A stretch of DNA of 64,000 nucleotides from IMG/VR virus record IMGVR_UViG_3300025057_000003, positions 1 through 64,000 of that record. One strand, written 5' to 3'. Position 1 is the stretch's first letter; each line of letters opens with the position of its first letter. Under the pieces are notes generated by a model. The model did not search any database, was not told the origin of the DNA, and saw nothing but the letters and a program-made list of their open reading frames with translations. Source of the DNA: a virus. Made by a program: the position numbers and the translations under genes. Below are positions 25,839 through 36,700 of the stretch, one piece after another.

Positions 25839-26387
25839 ATGGCATGTAATTGTAATAAATGTAATCCCGCTAAGCCTTGCGGTTGTTCAGATCCAGCAAT
25901 CACTAATCCATGCACATATACAGATTGTAGTGTAGGAAGTGAAAGATGTGTAGATGTACAGTGTGCAGAGTGTGTTAGCTATTGCGGTACTTCGTTTCAA
26001 ATTGGAACTACAGGGCAAATAATTAAAATAGAAACTGGAGAACGGTTAGATTCAATAGTTCAAAAACTAGCTTTAATGATAAGTTCTGGCGTAGGCGCTT
26101 GTACAGCAGATGATGTGCATCATGCACCTTACAATGTATATGCTGCAAATATAACATCTAACTCTGCGGTAATATTATGGAATGGTGAATCAACACTAAC
26201 TACTCAAATAGAAGTATTTGTTGATTCAGGATCTGGATATGTTACTGCGGGTACAGTTAGTCCTACAGTTTTACAATTAGCATTAACAGGATTGGTTACG
26301 GCAACTGACTATAAAGTTAAACTAACATCAACAGATGCTTTAGCTGCTACTTGTGATAGTGTAGAAATATTGTTTACGACATTATAA
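25839..26387 (+). CDS. Cys-rich protein with fibronectin type III-like domain
   Basis: A 182-residue protein with two parts. Residues 1-60 hold 15 or more Cys (CNCNKCNPAKPCGCSD and similar). The middle is SFQIGTTGQIIKIETGERLD, a domain-start pattern also seen in the preceding large protein. Residues about 92-182 are FN3-like (APYNVYAANITSNSAVILWN, then LTGLVTATDYKVKLTS). It starts 20 bases after the large appendage gene and ends before a terminator, so the two are one unit. It may be the tip or a decorating partner. Confidence 0.75.
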   Translation: MACNCNKCNPAKPCGCSDPAITNPCTYTDCSVGSERCVDVQCAECVSYCGTSFQIGTTGQIIKIETGERLDSIVQKLALMISSGVGACTADDVHHAPYNVYAANITSNSAVILWNGESTLTTQIEVFVDSGSGYVTAGTVSPTVLQLALTGLVTATDYKVKLTSTDALAATCDSVEILFTTL

Positions 26388-26427
26388 CAGAGGTGATAAT
26401 TTGTTGGTTTTTTATTGCCAAAGTTGC

Positions 26428-26456
26428 AAAGCCCGGATAACTCTGGGCTTTTTTTT
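26428..26456 (+). terminator. intrinsic terminator closing the appendage cluster
   Basis: AAAGCCC/GGGCTTT stem with a 10-base loop and a T run. It separates the appendage genes from the metallophosphoesterase. Confidence 0.9.
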
Positions 26457-26493
26457 GATAATTAATTATATTTATACTTTAAACTAAAATCTA

Positions 26494-27687
26494 ATGACGG
26501 ATCTAGAAAAACAAGTACTAGAGTCATTCAAATGGAAAAAGGATAACTCTTACTGCGCTAAAAGAATTGGGATTACTGTTAGCAAGTATAGTAAAATTAA
26601 AAAACAATTAAAAACAGCAACTAATCCAAAGTATAATTCTAAAGTTGATTTAGATAATGGAAGCGCTACATACTCTATAGATTGTGCGGTAGAACCTAAA
26701 AATTCAGAAGAAATAATAAAACTTCTAAAGATTGATACTAAGAAGTGGAGATTATCTAATTACTGGAATAAACAAATGTATAATGGCTGGAGAATTTCAG
26801 CTTTAGTAACACAGATAAAAGAATCAAATCAACAAACATTAATTAAGAATCTTTTTGATAAGTGGAAACCCAAAAAATATAAACTGCCTGAATTATATAG
26901 ACCAAAAGGTTTTGAGATTGCTCCTGAGAGACAAGATGTGTGTGGTATAATGTCACTTCAAGATATACACTTTGGTAAAGAAGGTAATGAAACTATAGAT
27001 AAAGACTTTGAAGATGCAATTTGTTACTTACTTAATAAATCTATTGTAATGTACAACATTAAAGTTTTATACTTTGTGGTTGGTGGAGATCTAATAAATA
27101 TGGATACTTTTAGTGGAACCACTACAAGTGGAACTCCTTTAGATAATTGTATGACTGCAACAGACGCATATGTGCAAGCTTTTGATGCAATGCATTGGGC
27201 AATTAACTTATTAAAAATGTATTGTGAAGAAGTTGTTGTAGTGTATGTACCTGGTAATCATGACAGGTTATCATCTTTTCATTTAGTTCATGCTTTAGAA
27301 AAATCAATAGATGATGAAAACATCAAATGGGATACAAAGTATGAAGAGAGAAAGGTTCATGTATGGCATAATAACTTTAATGCTTTTGAGCATGGTGATG
27401 CAACCAGCAAAAATACACCTATAATTTATGCTACAGAATTTCCAATAGAATGGGGTACTGCTAAAAATAGAACTTTATTTACCGGACATTTTCATCAAAA
27501 TAGGACAGTAGAGTATATAACTACAACTGAAACAGCAGGCTTTATACATAAGACATTACCAAGTTTATCTAAGACGGATTATTATCACTATCATAAAAAG
27601 TATACAGGAAATAGAAGATCTGGTAAATTAGAACTTCAGCTACCTGATAAAGGAAATATTTGTGAGCTTACTTATTTAGCTGATTAA
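26494..27687 (+). CDS. calcineurin-like metallophosphoesterase
   Basis: A 397-residue enzyme with all the metal motifs of the family in order: DIH (D157, H159), GGD (D199), GNHD (G254-D257), EHGD (H300) and GHFH (H332, H334). The N-terminal 120 residues hold a predicted helix-turn-helix (NSYCAKRIGITVSKYSKIKK), suggesting nucleic-acid binding. The closest functional analogy is to SbcD/Mre11-type nucleases or DNA phosphatases, but the substrate cannot be read from the sequence. Such an enzyme amid tail genes is known in crAss-like genomes. It follows a terminator, so a promoter should lie in 26457-26493. Confidence 0.9.
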   Translation: MTDLEKQVLESFKWKKDNSYCAKRIGITVSKYSKIKKQLKTATNPKYNSKVDLDNGSATYSIDCAVEPKNSEEIIKLLKIDTKKWRLSNYWNKQMYNGWRISALVTQIKESNQQTLIKNLFDKWKPKKYKLPELYRPKGFEIAPERQDVCGIMSLQDIHFGKEGNETIDKDFEDAICYLLNKSIVMYNIKVLYFVVGGDLINMDTFSGTTTSGTPLDNCMTATDAYVQAFDAMHWAINLLKMYCEEVVVVYVPGNHDRLSSFHLVHALEKSIDDENIKWDTKYEERKVHVWHNNFNAFEHGDATSKNTPIIYATEFPIEWGTAKNRTLFTGHFHQNRTVEYITTTETAGFIHKTLPSLSKTDYYHYHKKYTGNRRSGKLELQLPDKGNICELTYLAD

Positions 27688-27710
27688 ACTTTAAGGTTTA
27701 ACTTTTATAA

Positions 27711-27740
27711 GTGCTCTTTTTTTTGTAAATTATAATATAA
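27711..27740 (+). promoter_or_regulatory. candidate promoter (TTTGTAAATTATAATATAAG)
   Basis: It lies five bases before the ATG at 27746 in the short gap after the metallophosphoesterase. It resembles the motif at 41321 with one change in the core. A weak hairpin TTAAAC/GTTTAA just upstream may end the previous message. Confidence 0.45.
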
Positions 27741-27745
27741 GAACT

Positions 27746-28312
27746 ATGACTAATTTTTTTAAAAAGCCTGATCTAAGCGCTCCTAGATATAGAGAGAAGA
27801 GATTAAGTCTTTTAAACAAAACATTATTAAATGAATTTAAGGAGAAATATCCTAAGTATCAGAGTATAGATAATGAAAGACTTAAAAAGATAATAAGGCT
27901 TTATAATAAGAATTTATGGCATGGTGTTATTGAGAATAGGGATGGTGTAGAATTGCCAGACTCATTAGGTTACTTGTTTATTGGGAGTTGTTCTCCCGCT
28001 AAATATAACAAGAAGAATATAAACTATGCTGAGTCAAATAAATATGGCAAGGTTCTGCAAAATAATAACTGGGATACTGATGGACACATTGGTAAGATAT
28101 TTTATACTAATGCGTCAACAAGGTATAAATTTAAAAATAGAGAGCTTTGGAAATTTGAAGCTTGCAGAGAGTTTAAAAGATCTGTTGCATCTGAATATCC
28201 AAAGGATTGGACAAAGTATACAGTTATACAAAATAAATATCAGATAGCACATCTGTATCAAGATAAGCTTGATCCAGAATTGCTTGAAGATTATAATGAA
28301 TTTGATATGTAA
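27746..28312 (+). CDS. conserved hypothetical protein of the tail region
   Basis: A 188-residue soluble protein, basic, with helical N-terminus (RYREKRLSLLNKTLLNEFKE, about residues 15-34) and a conserved-looking segment SLGYLFIGSCSPAKYNKKNI (about residues 74-93). No signal peptide or catalytic motif is visible. It begins the unit that leads through the ring protein and small basic proteins to the muzzle. It could be an assembly factor or minor tail protein; function unknown. Confidence 0.75.
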   Translation: MTNFFKKPDLSAPRYREKRLSLLNKTLLNEFKEKYPKYQSIDNERLKKIIRLYNKNLWHGVIENRDGVELPDSLGYLFIGSCSPAKYNKKNINYAESNKYGKVLQNNNWDTDGHIGKIFYTNASTRYKFKNRELWKFEACREFKRSVASEYPKDWTKYTVIQNKYQIAHLYQDKLDPELLEDYNEFDM

Positions 28313-28314
28313 TT

Positions 28315-28986
28315 ATGGCAACAACAATTGGAGAAGTTATATCAAGAATACGTGGTCAAGTAAAAGCAGAGGTGCAGGATGCCTTTGTAACAGACCGCTA
28401 TGTATATAGCTTAGTTACAAAGTATGCTCAAATGTTTATGCGTAGACAAGATTATGCAAATAAACTAATGAAGTTTAATGCTGTTTGGAAATCTTTGCCA
28501 TACGTAGAACTTATTGAAGTGGACAAGGTAGAAGCTCAATGTACAGGTATTGAAAGTGGTTGTACAATAAAAAGAACCAAAGAAAAGTTGCCTGATATGA
28601 TTGAAGGTTATTGGGGTCCACTAATCAGAACAGTAAGTTCAATTGATGGATCTATTGAAGCTCAAGGAACTCAACCTGGTACTTACACTTCAATTACAAA
28701 AACCACTTCTTTTAAATATAATAAGAAAAAATATTGGTGGTACTTAAATGGTTATTTGTATTTACCAAATGTTGATTGGGATGCAATTAAATTTGAAGGT
28801 GTATTTGATGATAACATTGGAGCATGGCTTTGTGAAGAAGAAGAATGTATTCCAAGGTATGAGCAAGAAATTAATATACCAGATGCATTATTTGCGGAAA
28901 TAGAACAAGCTGTTGTTCAAGCAATGATGCTAACAGTACAAGTACCGGTTGAAGATGGAGATAATAAAGTAAGTGTAAATAGATAA
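28315..28986 (+). CDS. putative tail ring or adaptor protein
   Basis: A 223-residue protein with an N-terminal helical region (MATTIGEVISRIRGQVKAEV, then DRYVYSLVTKYAQMFMRR), a middle beta domain (KYWWYLNGYLYLPNVDW) and a C-terminal helix (ALFAEIEQAVVQAMMLTVQV). This helix-sheet-helix plan matches tail adaptor proteins below the portal, and crAss-like phages carry several such rings. It lies two bases after its neighbour and upstream of a second adaptor candidate and the muzzle. Confidence 0.65.
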   Translation: MATTIGEVISRIRGQVKAEVQDAFVTDRYVYSLVTKYAQMFMRRQDYANKLMKFNAVWKSLPYVELIEVDKVEAQCTGIESGCTIKRTKEKLPDMIEGYWGPLIRTVSSIDGSIEAQGTQPGTYTSITKTTSFKYNKKKYWWYLNGYLYLPNVDWDAIKFEGVFDDNIGAWLCEEEECIPRYEQEINIPDALFAEIEQAVVQAMMLTVQVPVEDGDNKVSVNR

Positions 28987-28989
28987 GAT

Positions 28990-29241
28990 ATGGATGCAAT
29001 TTATAATAGCATGGGAGTAAGAGTCCCAGGAATGTTTAAGAAAGGAGGATCTGCACCTAAAGGATATCATTTTATGCCAGATGGTACATTAATGAAAGAT
29101 TCTGATCATAAAAAGAAAGGTGGTAGTACTACTAAAAAAGACTCTTGTTACTATAAAGCAAAAGCTGCTCATAAAGTATTTCCTTCTGCTTATGCGAGTG
29201 GTATGATTGCAAAGTGTAGAAAAAAGAAAGCTGGAAAATAA
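28990..29241 (+). CDS. tiny basic protein, DUF5872-like
   Basis: An 83-residue, strongly basic protein (about one third Lys/Arg). Residues 3-22 contain the motif NSMGVRVPGMFKKGG, shared with the next two genes. The C-terminal half reads SCYYKAKAAHKVFPSAYASG then MIAKCRKKK, a pattern I associate with DUF5872, of unknown function. It may be packaged with DNA or bind it (inference from charge). Overlaps the next gene by one base. Confidence 0.75.
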   Translation: MDAIYNSMGVRVPGMFKKGGSAPKGYHFMPDGTLMKDSDHKKKGGSTTKKDSCYYKAKAAHKVFPSAYASGMIAKCRKKKAGK

Positions 29242-29540
29242 TGGCAGTTAGAAAAACAGCAAAGGGTGCAGCTCTTAAACGATGGTTTGAGGAGAAATGG
29301 ACAGACCAGCATGGTAGAGAATGCGGTAGTCCTAAAACTAAGGGTATTAAGAAATGCAGACCTAGCAGAAAGGTTTCTAGCGAGACTCCTAAAACTTGGA
29401 GTCAAGTTGATAAAAATAAAGAAGTTGCTAAAAAGAGAAAAGTAGGAATGGGAAATAGAACTTCAAAAGCAAAGCATGGCGGAGAAGCCTGCTTTACAAA
29501 TACGGGAGTTAGAATTCCAGGAATGATTAAAAAGAAATAA
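29241..29540 (+). CDS. tiny basic protein, second of three
   Basis: A 99-residue, very basic protein. KRWFEEKWTDQHGRECGSPK and then KKCRPSRKVSSETPKTWSQ resemble a DUF5872-type sequence known from phages and large DNA viruses. The shared motif is here at the C-terminus, as TNTGVRIPGMIKKK, the reverse placement of its neighbours. It starts one base inside the first small gene and ends one base before the third. Confidence 0.72.
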   Translation: MAVRKTAKGAALKRWFEEKWTDQHGRECGSPKTKGIKKCRPSRKVSSETPKTWSQVDKNKEVAKKRKVGMGNRTSKAKHGGEACFTNTGVRIPGMIKKK

Positions 29541-29541
29541 T

Positions 29542-29847
29542 ATGGAGCCAGTATATAATTCAATGGGTGTTAGAGTTCCCGGCATGTACAAGAAAGGAGG
29601 TTCTACTCCTGCTTGGCAACGTAAGGAAGGTAAAAATCCCAAAGGAGGATTGAATGCAAAGGGTAGAGCTAGCTACAATAAAGAGACTGGTGGTAATCTT
29701 AAAGCCCCTAGCAAAGAAGTTGGCAATAAAAGACGTGCTTCGTTTTGTGCTAGAATGAAAGGTATGAAAAAGAAACTAACATCAAGTAAAACAGCTAATG
29801 ATCCTAATTCAAGAATTAATAAATCATTAAGAGCTTGGAACTGTTAA
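29542..29847 (+). CDS. tiny basic protein, DUF6321-like
   Basis: A 101-residue basic protein. The N-terminus repeats NSMGVRVPGMYKKGG, and the rest follows a pattern I recall as DUF6321: AWQRKEGKNPKGGLNAKGRA, then RRASFCARMKGMKKKL and TANDPNSRINKSLRAWNC. These are widespread in phages without known function. The highly conserved C-terminal Asn-Cys and the basic charge suggest DNA or RNA binding. Two bases separate it from the previous gene. Confidence 0.78.
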   Translation: MEPVYNSMGVRVPGMYKKGGSTPAWQRKEGKNPKGGLNAKGRASYNKETGGNLKAPSKEVGNKRRASFCARMKGMKKKLTSSKTANDPNSRINKSLRAWNC

Positions 29848-29858
29848 AATTTTAAGTA

Positions 29859-30764
29859 ATGAGTATATCACATAAATATAGAACCTTTGATTCATTGTAT
29901 GAAGATGTATCTGTTGACTTTGCAAACTATGCTCTGGAAAATATGATTGATCCAGCTCAGCTAATCAAAGTTGCTACAAGAGTAAACTATGATCTGGGCT
30001 TAAGAATACATAGAACTAAAGAAGTGGTTCTTGATATAGAACACGGTAAAGCCAAACTGCCATCTGATTTTGCATATTTAAATTATGCATTTAAATGTGG
30101 TGAATATACTATTGCAGATAGGCCACCATCAGGAACCCATATAGAAACATTTAATGATGTACCATATGTCCCAGCTCCAGGTGAGTCTGGACCATGTGAA
30201 GATCCTGAATGTAGAGATGTATGTGTAATTAAAACATGTGATGGTAAAAATGAACACCAACTTGTACAAAGAATAAATGCATCTCAATACAGAACCTTTA
30301 CAGCATTTATGCCGTTAAGGATTGATACTGTAAATGATGCAACATGTGACTGCCCTAATGTAGGAATACAAGCTCATGATATAGCTGAAATAAAAGATGG
30401 CTTTATGGTTACAAGTTTTACAACGGGTAAAGTATATATAAGCTATCAAGGTGCAATGGAAGATCATAATGGAAATCTTTTAGTATTAGATCATCCTTAT
30501 TGCAATGAATACTATGAGTATGCATTAAAGCAACGCATACTTGAAAATATGATATTTGCTGGTGAGAATGTATCTCAACAGTTAGGTCTAATTGAGCAAA
30601 GACTGAGAGCTGCTAGAAATAATGCTCTAGGATTTATTAATACTCCAGACTTTGCAGAACTTAAAAAGGTATGGTTGCTTAACAGAAAGGCTCAATACCA
30701 TAACTATTATAATATGTTTAAGAGTTACCCTCCTCATGGGAACCGTCTATATAATTTAAGTTAA
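29859..30764 (+). CDS. putative tail tubular/adaptor protein next to the muzzle
   Basis: A 301-residue protein. The N-terminal helices (LYEDVSVDFANYALENMIDP, residues 12-31) lead into a strand-rich middle with a Cys-rich insert (CEDPECRDVCVIKTCDG, about residues 108-124). Long C-terminal helices follow (YEYALKQRILENMIFAGENV and LIEQRLRAARNNALGFI). This layout, and its position one base before the muzzle gene, match the adaptor that connects rings to the nozzle in short-tailed phages. The Cys insert is unusual for a tail adaptor. Confidence 0.72.
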   Translation: MSISHKYRTFDSLYEDVSVDFANYALENMIDPAQLIKVATRVNYDLGLRIHRTKEVVLDIEHGKAKLPSDFAYLNYAFKCGEYTIADRPPSGTHIETFNDVPYVPAPGESGPCEDPECRDVCVIKTCDGKNEHQLVQRINASQYRTFTAFMPLRIDTVNDATCDCPNVGIQAHDIAEIKDGFMVTSFTTGKVYISYQGAMEDHNGNLLVLDHPYCNEYYEYALKQRILENMIFAGENVSQQLGLIEQRLRAARNNALGFINTPDFAELKKVWLLNRKAQYHNYYNMFKSYPPHGNRLYNLS

Positions 30765-30765
30765 A

Positions 30766-33700
30766 ATGGCAAAGCAGCAATCAACATCTTCTACTGAGGT
30801 AAATGCTACAAGTAAAGGGATGCAAAAGGATTTGTTTCCTACCTATTCTCCTAAAGATCAATGGAGTCATGCAAGAAATGCTGCAAATAATTCTGTTGAT
30901 GGTGATGTAGGTGTTATTGGAAATGAGCCTGCTAATTTACTTTGTGCTATAATACCTTATACAGTTATAGGTACTATTCACACTTATGGAGATCAATGGG
31001 TTATATATTCAACAGATGATATAGATTCAGAGATAGGTATTTTTGATGATAATAAATGTGAATATACCACGCTTGTAAATGATAGATGTTTAAGTTTTAA
31101 TAGAAAGTATTTAATAACCGGTGCAGCTAAAGAAAACTATGATTGTACTTGGCAGGTATATTGGGATGATGGAAATAATCCATCTAGAACTTTAAATATA
31201 GATGATATTCCTTATATACAGGAGGTTGTTTCTGCTCCTGGTGCAGAGTGCGTATTGTATGAGGATACAACAGCTTTAGATTGTGAGAAGATAAGATTAG
31301 CTCCTTTATTGGATACGCCATGTGTAAAACTTAGCAAAAACGTAGATGGTGGTCAACTTAGAAATGGAAGTTATCAAGCATATGTAGCATATGTTGTAAA
31401 TACACAACGTGTAACAGATTATATTGGTGTTTCAAATATTCAGCCATTATTTCAACATTTAACAAATGCAGGATCATTAGATATTCAAGTAACTAATTTA
31501 GATAAAGATTTTGAGGAATATGAGCTTGTAATTCTAGCTGATAATCAAGGTCAAAAAGTTGCAACAAGAATTGGCACATATAGTACAGAACAATCTGCAA
31601 TATCAATAGATCTTATTAGTAATTCAGAAGCAACAGATGTATCACTTAGAGATCTACTTCTAAGAAGACCTGCTTATGAGAAGTCTGATTCAATGTATGT
31701 AGTTAATGACTATTTGATTAGACAAGGACCAACAGAACAATTTGATTTTAACTATCAACCAATAGCAAATAATATTCAAACAAATTGGGTTGTAGCAGAG
31801 TATGATGCAGAATATTATTATAAAGGTGGAAATAAAGCTCAGTTTATGAGAGATGAGGTTTATTCCTTTTTTATACGTTGGGTTTATAATACAGGAGAAA
31901 GATCATTATCATATCATATACCAGGAAGAGCTCCTGGATTTAATTCATCAAATCAATTTGGTCAGCCGTTGGCTGATGAAGGTCCTGCTTCGGGTATTGA
32001 TGTAATTAGTAACTCAGGTCAGGAATTTAATTTTCAAGTATATAATACTGCTTCTGTTACATCTATTAATTTAACGGAACCTACGGATGATGGCGGAACT
32101 ATTATTGCTAGAGGGGGTATGGCTTATTGGCAATCAACCGAAAGATACCCTGCCACTGATCCCGTTAGATGGGCTGATTTGTGCGGAGAACCAATAAGAC
32201 ATCATAAATTTCCCACAGAAGAAATAAGTTCAAGTTTAGAGTTATCTGCTAATTCTGGCACACGTATTAGGATACTTGGTGTAGAGTTTAGCAATATAGA
32301 AAGACCTAAGTTTAATGATGGTACATACATACCAAATATAGTAGGATATGAAATATTAAGAGGATCTAGACAAGGTAATAAGTCAATACTTGCCAAAGGT
32401 ATATTTAGAAATATGCGGGAGTATCAGATTCCTGATAATGAAGGTGTATTTGGACCAAAAATTGGATTGTATCCAAACTTTCCATACAATGATTTAAGAG
32501 CCGATGTATACCACTATGATGGTTCTGCCGGTAATATAAATTGGCCTTGGGCAGGTAATAGCTCAAGTAATTTTCTTGGAACAGATCCTGTTCCTAGGAC
32601 AGATGGATGCGATACTTGGAGTGATTCATTAAGTAACTTTCCTCCATTAACAGATTACAGAAGAGATATATTTACATTTCATTCTCCAGAGTTAATGTTT
32701 AAGCGTCCATTTTTAAATCCTTATGAGATTAGAATGTATGGGGCTTATTCAGGAGAAAGTGTTGGTAGCTTTAAAGCTAGTGAAGAGCATCCTCAAAATA
32801 AACTGTTAAGAAATGGTGCTGCTATTATAGCAGGTATAATCGGGGTAGGCTATGCTATAGGTCAAATGCAAGGTACACAACAAGTTAAAAAAGTTGATGC
32901 TACAAATTCAAATACACCTTGGTTACCAATATGGTTTCTTGCAGGTTTAGCAAATGGAACAAATGTTCCAGGAGTTAATGCTGTAGCAGCCGGAACATCA
33001 ACAGGAACTGGCGCGGGTTCAGTAGCAGCAAATATAATATTAAATGCATTATTAGATGAAGGTACCAAACTTCTTGATATCTCGCTTAGTGGTGGTTCTG
33101 GAAGTGATATTGCATTTTATGTTCAGGCAGCTATTCAACAAGGTCTTGGTCTTGTTCCAGGTATGAATGGCGGTGGTTATGAAAGAACATATATTAAAGA
33201 TAAAGATACATCTTTACTACCCGTAATAGTAAAAATTATAACAGGTGTTGTAAATTCTAGAACAAATATTGCAATAGGTGCTCAAAAGATTATAGATCTA
33301 ATGTATAATCTTATTTCAGCTGAAGACTTTGCATTTAAATATAATTCTTATGGTTTATTTGATTCATATCATAGAACACAAAGTGGTATAAGATTTAGAT
33401 CCAGAAATGTTCAAGCAAATTACATTGGAAATACATTTACAGCATTTAATACACAGTTTAAAATAAATAACTTATTTAGACCAGATACTGTAGTTATTCA
33501 AACTAATGATAATTTTCAAATACCTCAAGATCTTGGGGCACCTCAAGATAGATCTAGATATTGTGTAGGTGGAGATGCTAGTGGTAGTTATGGTGATGAT
33601 TATATAACTAATCCAAATGCTACACAAACAAAGCAAATCTCAGCATTGTATGGCGCATTAAAATTTAATTATGATAATCAGTATGGTCAGATAGAAGGTA

Positions 33701-36700
33701 TAAAGCAAGTATCAATGAGTGGTTGTCTATATCAAATTGATACAACAAAGCCTGATAGATTTAGATATGAAACAGGACCGATCTTTAGTGGAGATACATA
33801 TGTAGGAAGATACACTGAAAAAACAATTATGCCAATATTCAGTGATTTCTTGTATGGACAACCCGATCAGTACCCATATAACTATCTACAAAGAATAAAT
33901 ATACCGTATCCAAGATTTTGGATGGATACTAGAAAGTATGATACTTCGGAGCTTGCAACAGAACTATCAACATTAACTTTATCAAATGGTCCAGGATTAG
34001 ATGGGGCATTACCAAATGATCTGTTTTATTTAGATAGAGGTGGTAAGTGCGGAACAAGTTTACTTGGTTTATTTGGGGCTGACAAAGGAGGTAATAGTGC
34101 ATTTGCAATGAGATATGGTTATATGTATACTCACGTAAATGGCATATTAGATTTCTTTGTTGAGTCAGAAGTTCTTTTACCCAACCGAGACTGGGAAGAC
34201 AGTAGAGGTAAAAGACATTATGATAATTTTAGATATACAGATGTAGATGAATTGTTTCATGCTCAAATTATAAAAGAAGATAACAATTATGTTTATGACT
34301 ATTCATTAAGTGCATCTAGATTTGTTACTAACTTAATTCCTAGTGGCGTAATACAACCTAGAGATTATGATCCAGATATTGCAGAGACATGTTTTTCTTA
34401 TTATCCAAAAAGATTAATATATTCTCTTCAAGCCCAAGAAGAAGCAAAGAAAGATTTTTGGAGAGTATTCTTACCTAATAATTATAGAGACTTTAAAGAT
34501 CAGGTTAATGTTATTAAGCCTATTAATAAGAATGGTGCTATTATATTTTTCCCTTATCAGTCTCCTCAAATGTTCCAAGGTATTGATCAGTTACAAACAG
34601 ATCTTAATACTAAAATTACTTTAGGAGATGGCGGATTGTTTAGTCAAGCATTTCAAAATTTAGTTAATTCTGAAATGTCAAATGAGTATGGCTCTTGCGA
34701 AAGTCAAAGAGGTATAATAAATACTCCATTTGGTTTCTTCTTTATATCACAAGCACAGGGTAAGATATTCCAACAGAATGGTCAAGGTTTAAATCCAATA
34801 TCTAATAAAGGAATGAAATGGTGGTTTAATAAATACTTACCATCAAATCTTATACGTCAGTTTCCTGAATTTGAATTTAGCGTACTTGCAGACAATCCAG
34901 TTATTGGAATTGGTTGTCAAGTTATATATGATATTACAGATGATATTGCATACTTCTGTAAAAAAGATTTCTCATTAAAAGAAGAGTATGAAGGTTTAGT
35001 TACATATGATAGTGAATTAGATTGTTTTGTAACTAATGGAAATCTTCCTTTAAAGAGAATAGAAATTTTACCGCCCCCAATATCAGTAGTTGTCCCAGGT
35101 CAAGGTGAATCTATAGATCAAAATCAACCAGTAACTCCAGGTAGTAAAAGATGTATTGAAATAGGAGATCCCGTTTATTTTGATGATTGTTCTTGGACGG
35201 TAAGTTATGATCCAAAAGCAGAAGCTTGGATATCATTCCATGATTGGCATCCTGAATTATGCATGTCTAGTATAAATCATTTCTTAACTATAAAGTCTGG
35301 TACAACAGATATACCTCAATGTCCTCCGGGATTTGTATATAATGCAGATTTAGAGAAATGTGTAAGACTTATAGATGTAACAGAAGATGCTGTAGTTTCT
35401 GTAGATGAATTAGCAATTGGAGTTCCAGATAGATGTCCTGAAGGGTTTACATTTAATGAACTTACGCAATTGTGCGAGAAGATAACAACTGCACCACTTA
35501 CATGTGAACCTACAGTATATGAGGTATGTGGTGGAACGCAAATAGTTGGAAACTATGGAAAGTTTGGAGCTAGATTTTATGAGCCAGTAGATCCAAATCC
35601 AGCTAATCTTCCAATACAAAGAGCTGGTTCAACGAATATTGAATACCAAAATGGAACTCCATTAACTTTAGTAGCTCAAGTGAATAGTACAAATAATCCA
35701 ACCGGATTTATAAATATATGGCGAGAAAGATTAAATACAGCAGGTGTATGGGGTAATGATGGCGCAGGTGGCCCATGTCCATCTAGAACGTCACTATCGG
35801 GAAGAGATCCAGTAAATGAGTGGATTGGATTTACAACATGTATTCAAATTCCAGAAACAAAAGTTTATAGTGTTTTTATAGCTGCAGATAATAGGACAAG
35901 ATTTAGTTTAAATGGTCAATTGATTGTAGATTTTGGATTATCGGGCCCTGTTGAAAATTTTCAATATGGTTGGGTATTTCCATTATTATTACCTGCAGGA
36001 ACAAGTATATTGCAACTAGAAGGGTATAATGATAGTTCTGTTGCTGCTTTTGCTGCAGAAGTTTATGATGCTACAGCATTAGAGTTAGCCGCATTTACAA
36101 CAATAGGAGAACTTGATGCTGTAAAAGTATTTAGTACAGAAGATTTAATTGGTAGTGGGGCTGTATTTGATATTGGTGAGGCAGGATTAAGTGGTTGTAA
36201 TTGCCCAGAAGGATTTATTTTATCTAATTGTGGAGGAGAACTACAGTGTGTTCAAATTGAAACAGCAGAACCCTCAGAAGGTTGTAATTGTCCAGAAGAT
36301 TACACTTTAGTTTACTTTAATAAAGATGAACAAAACTTTACATTACCTGATGGTGATTGTTTTAATGAAGAACTTCCTCCACCATTGTGTAGAAAAGTAG
36401 AATGTTTATGCCCTCCTGGGCCAGATCCAGATGCTATTGTTACTCAAAGCGGTCAATGTGATGATGTTTATCAATCAGGACCAAGCGGAAATAGATTATA
36501 TATAAATCCAAATCCAAGAAAGTGTATTTATAAATTACAAGAAGAAGCAGAACCTAATTTTAAAGTAGGTGGAATTTGGAGACACAATTATAGATGTGAC
36601 TTATTTGCAAATTACTATAATGTAGATTATCCATGGGAAGTGGAGCTAATTGAAAGTACGGGTCAAAATGTTATGACACTAAGAAGTATAGAGTACCAAT

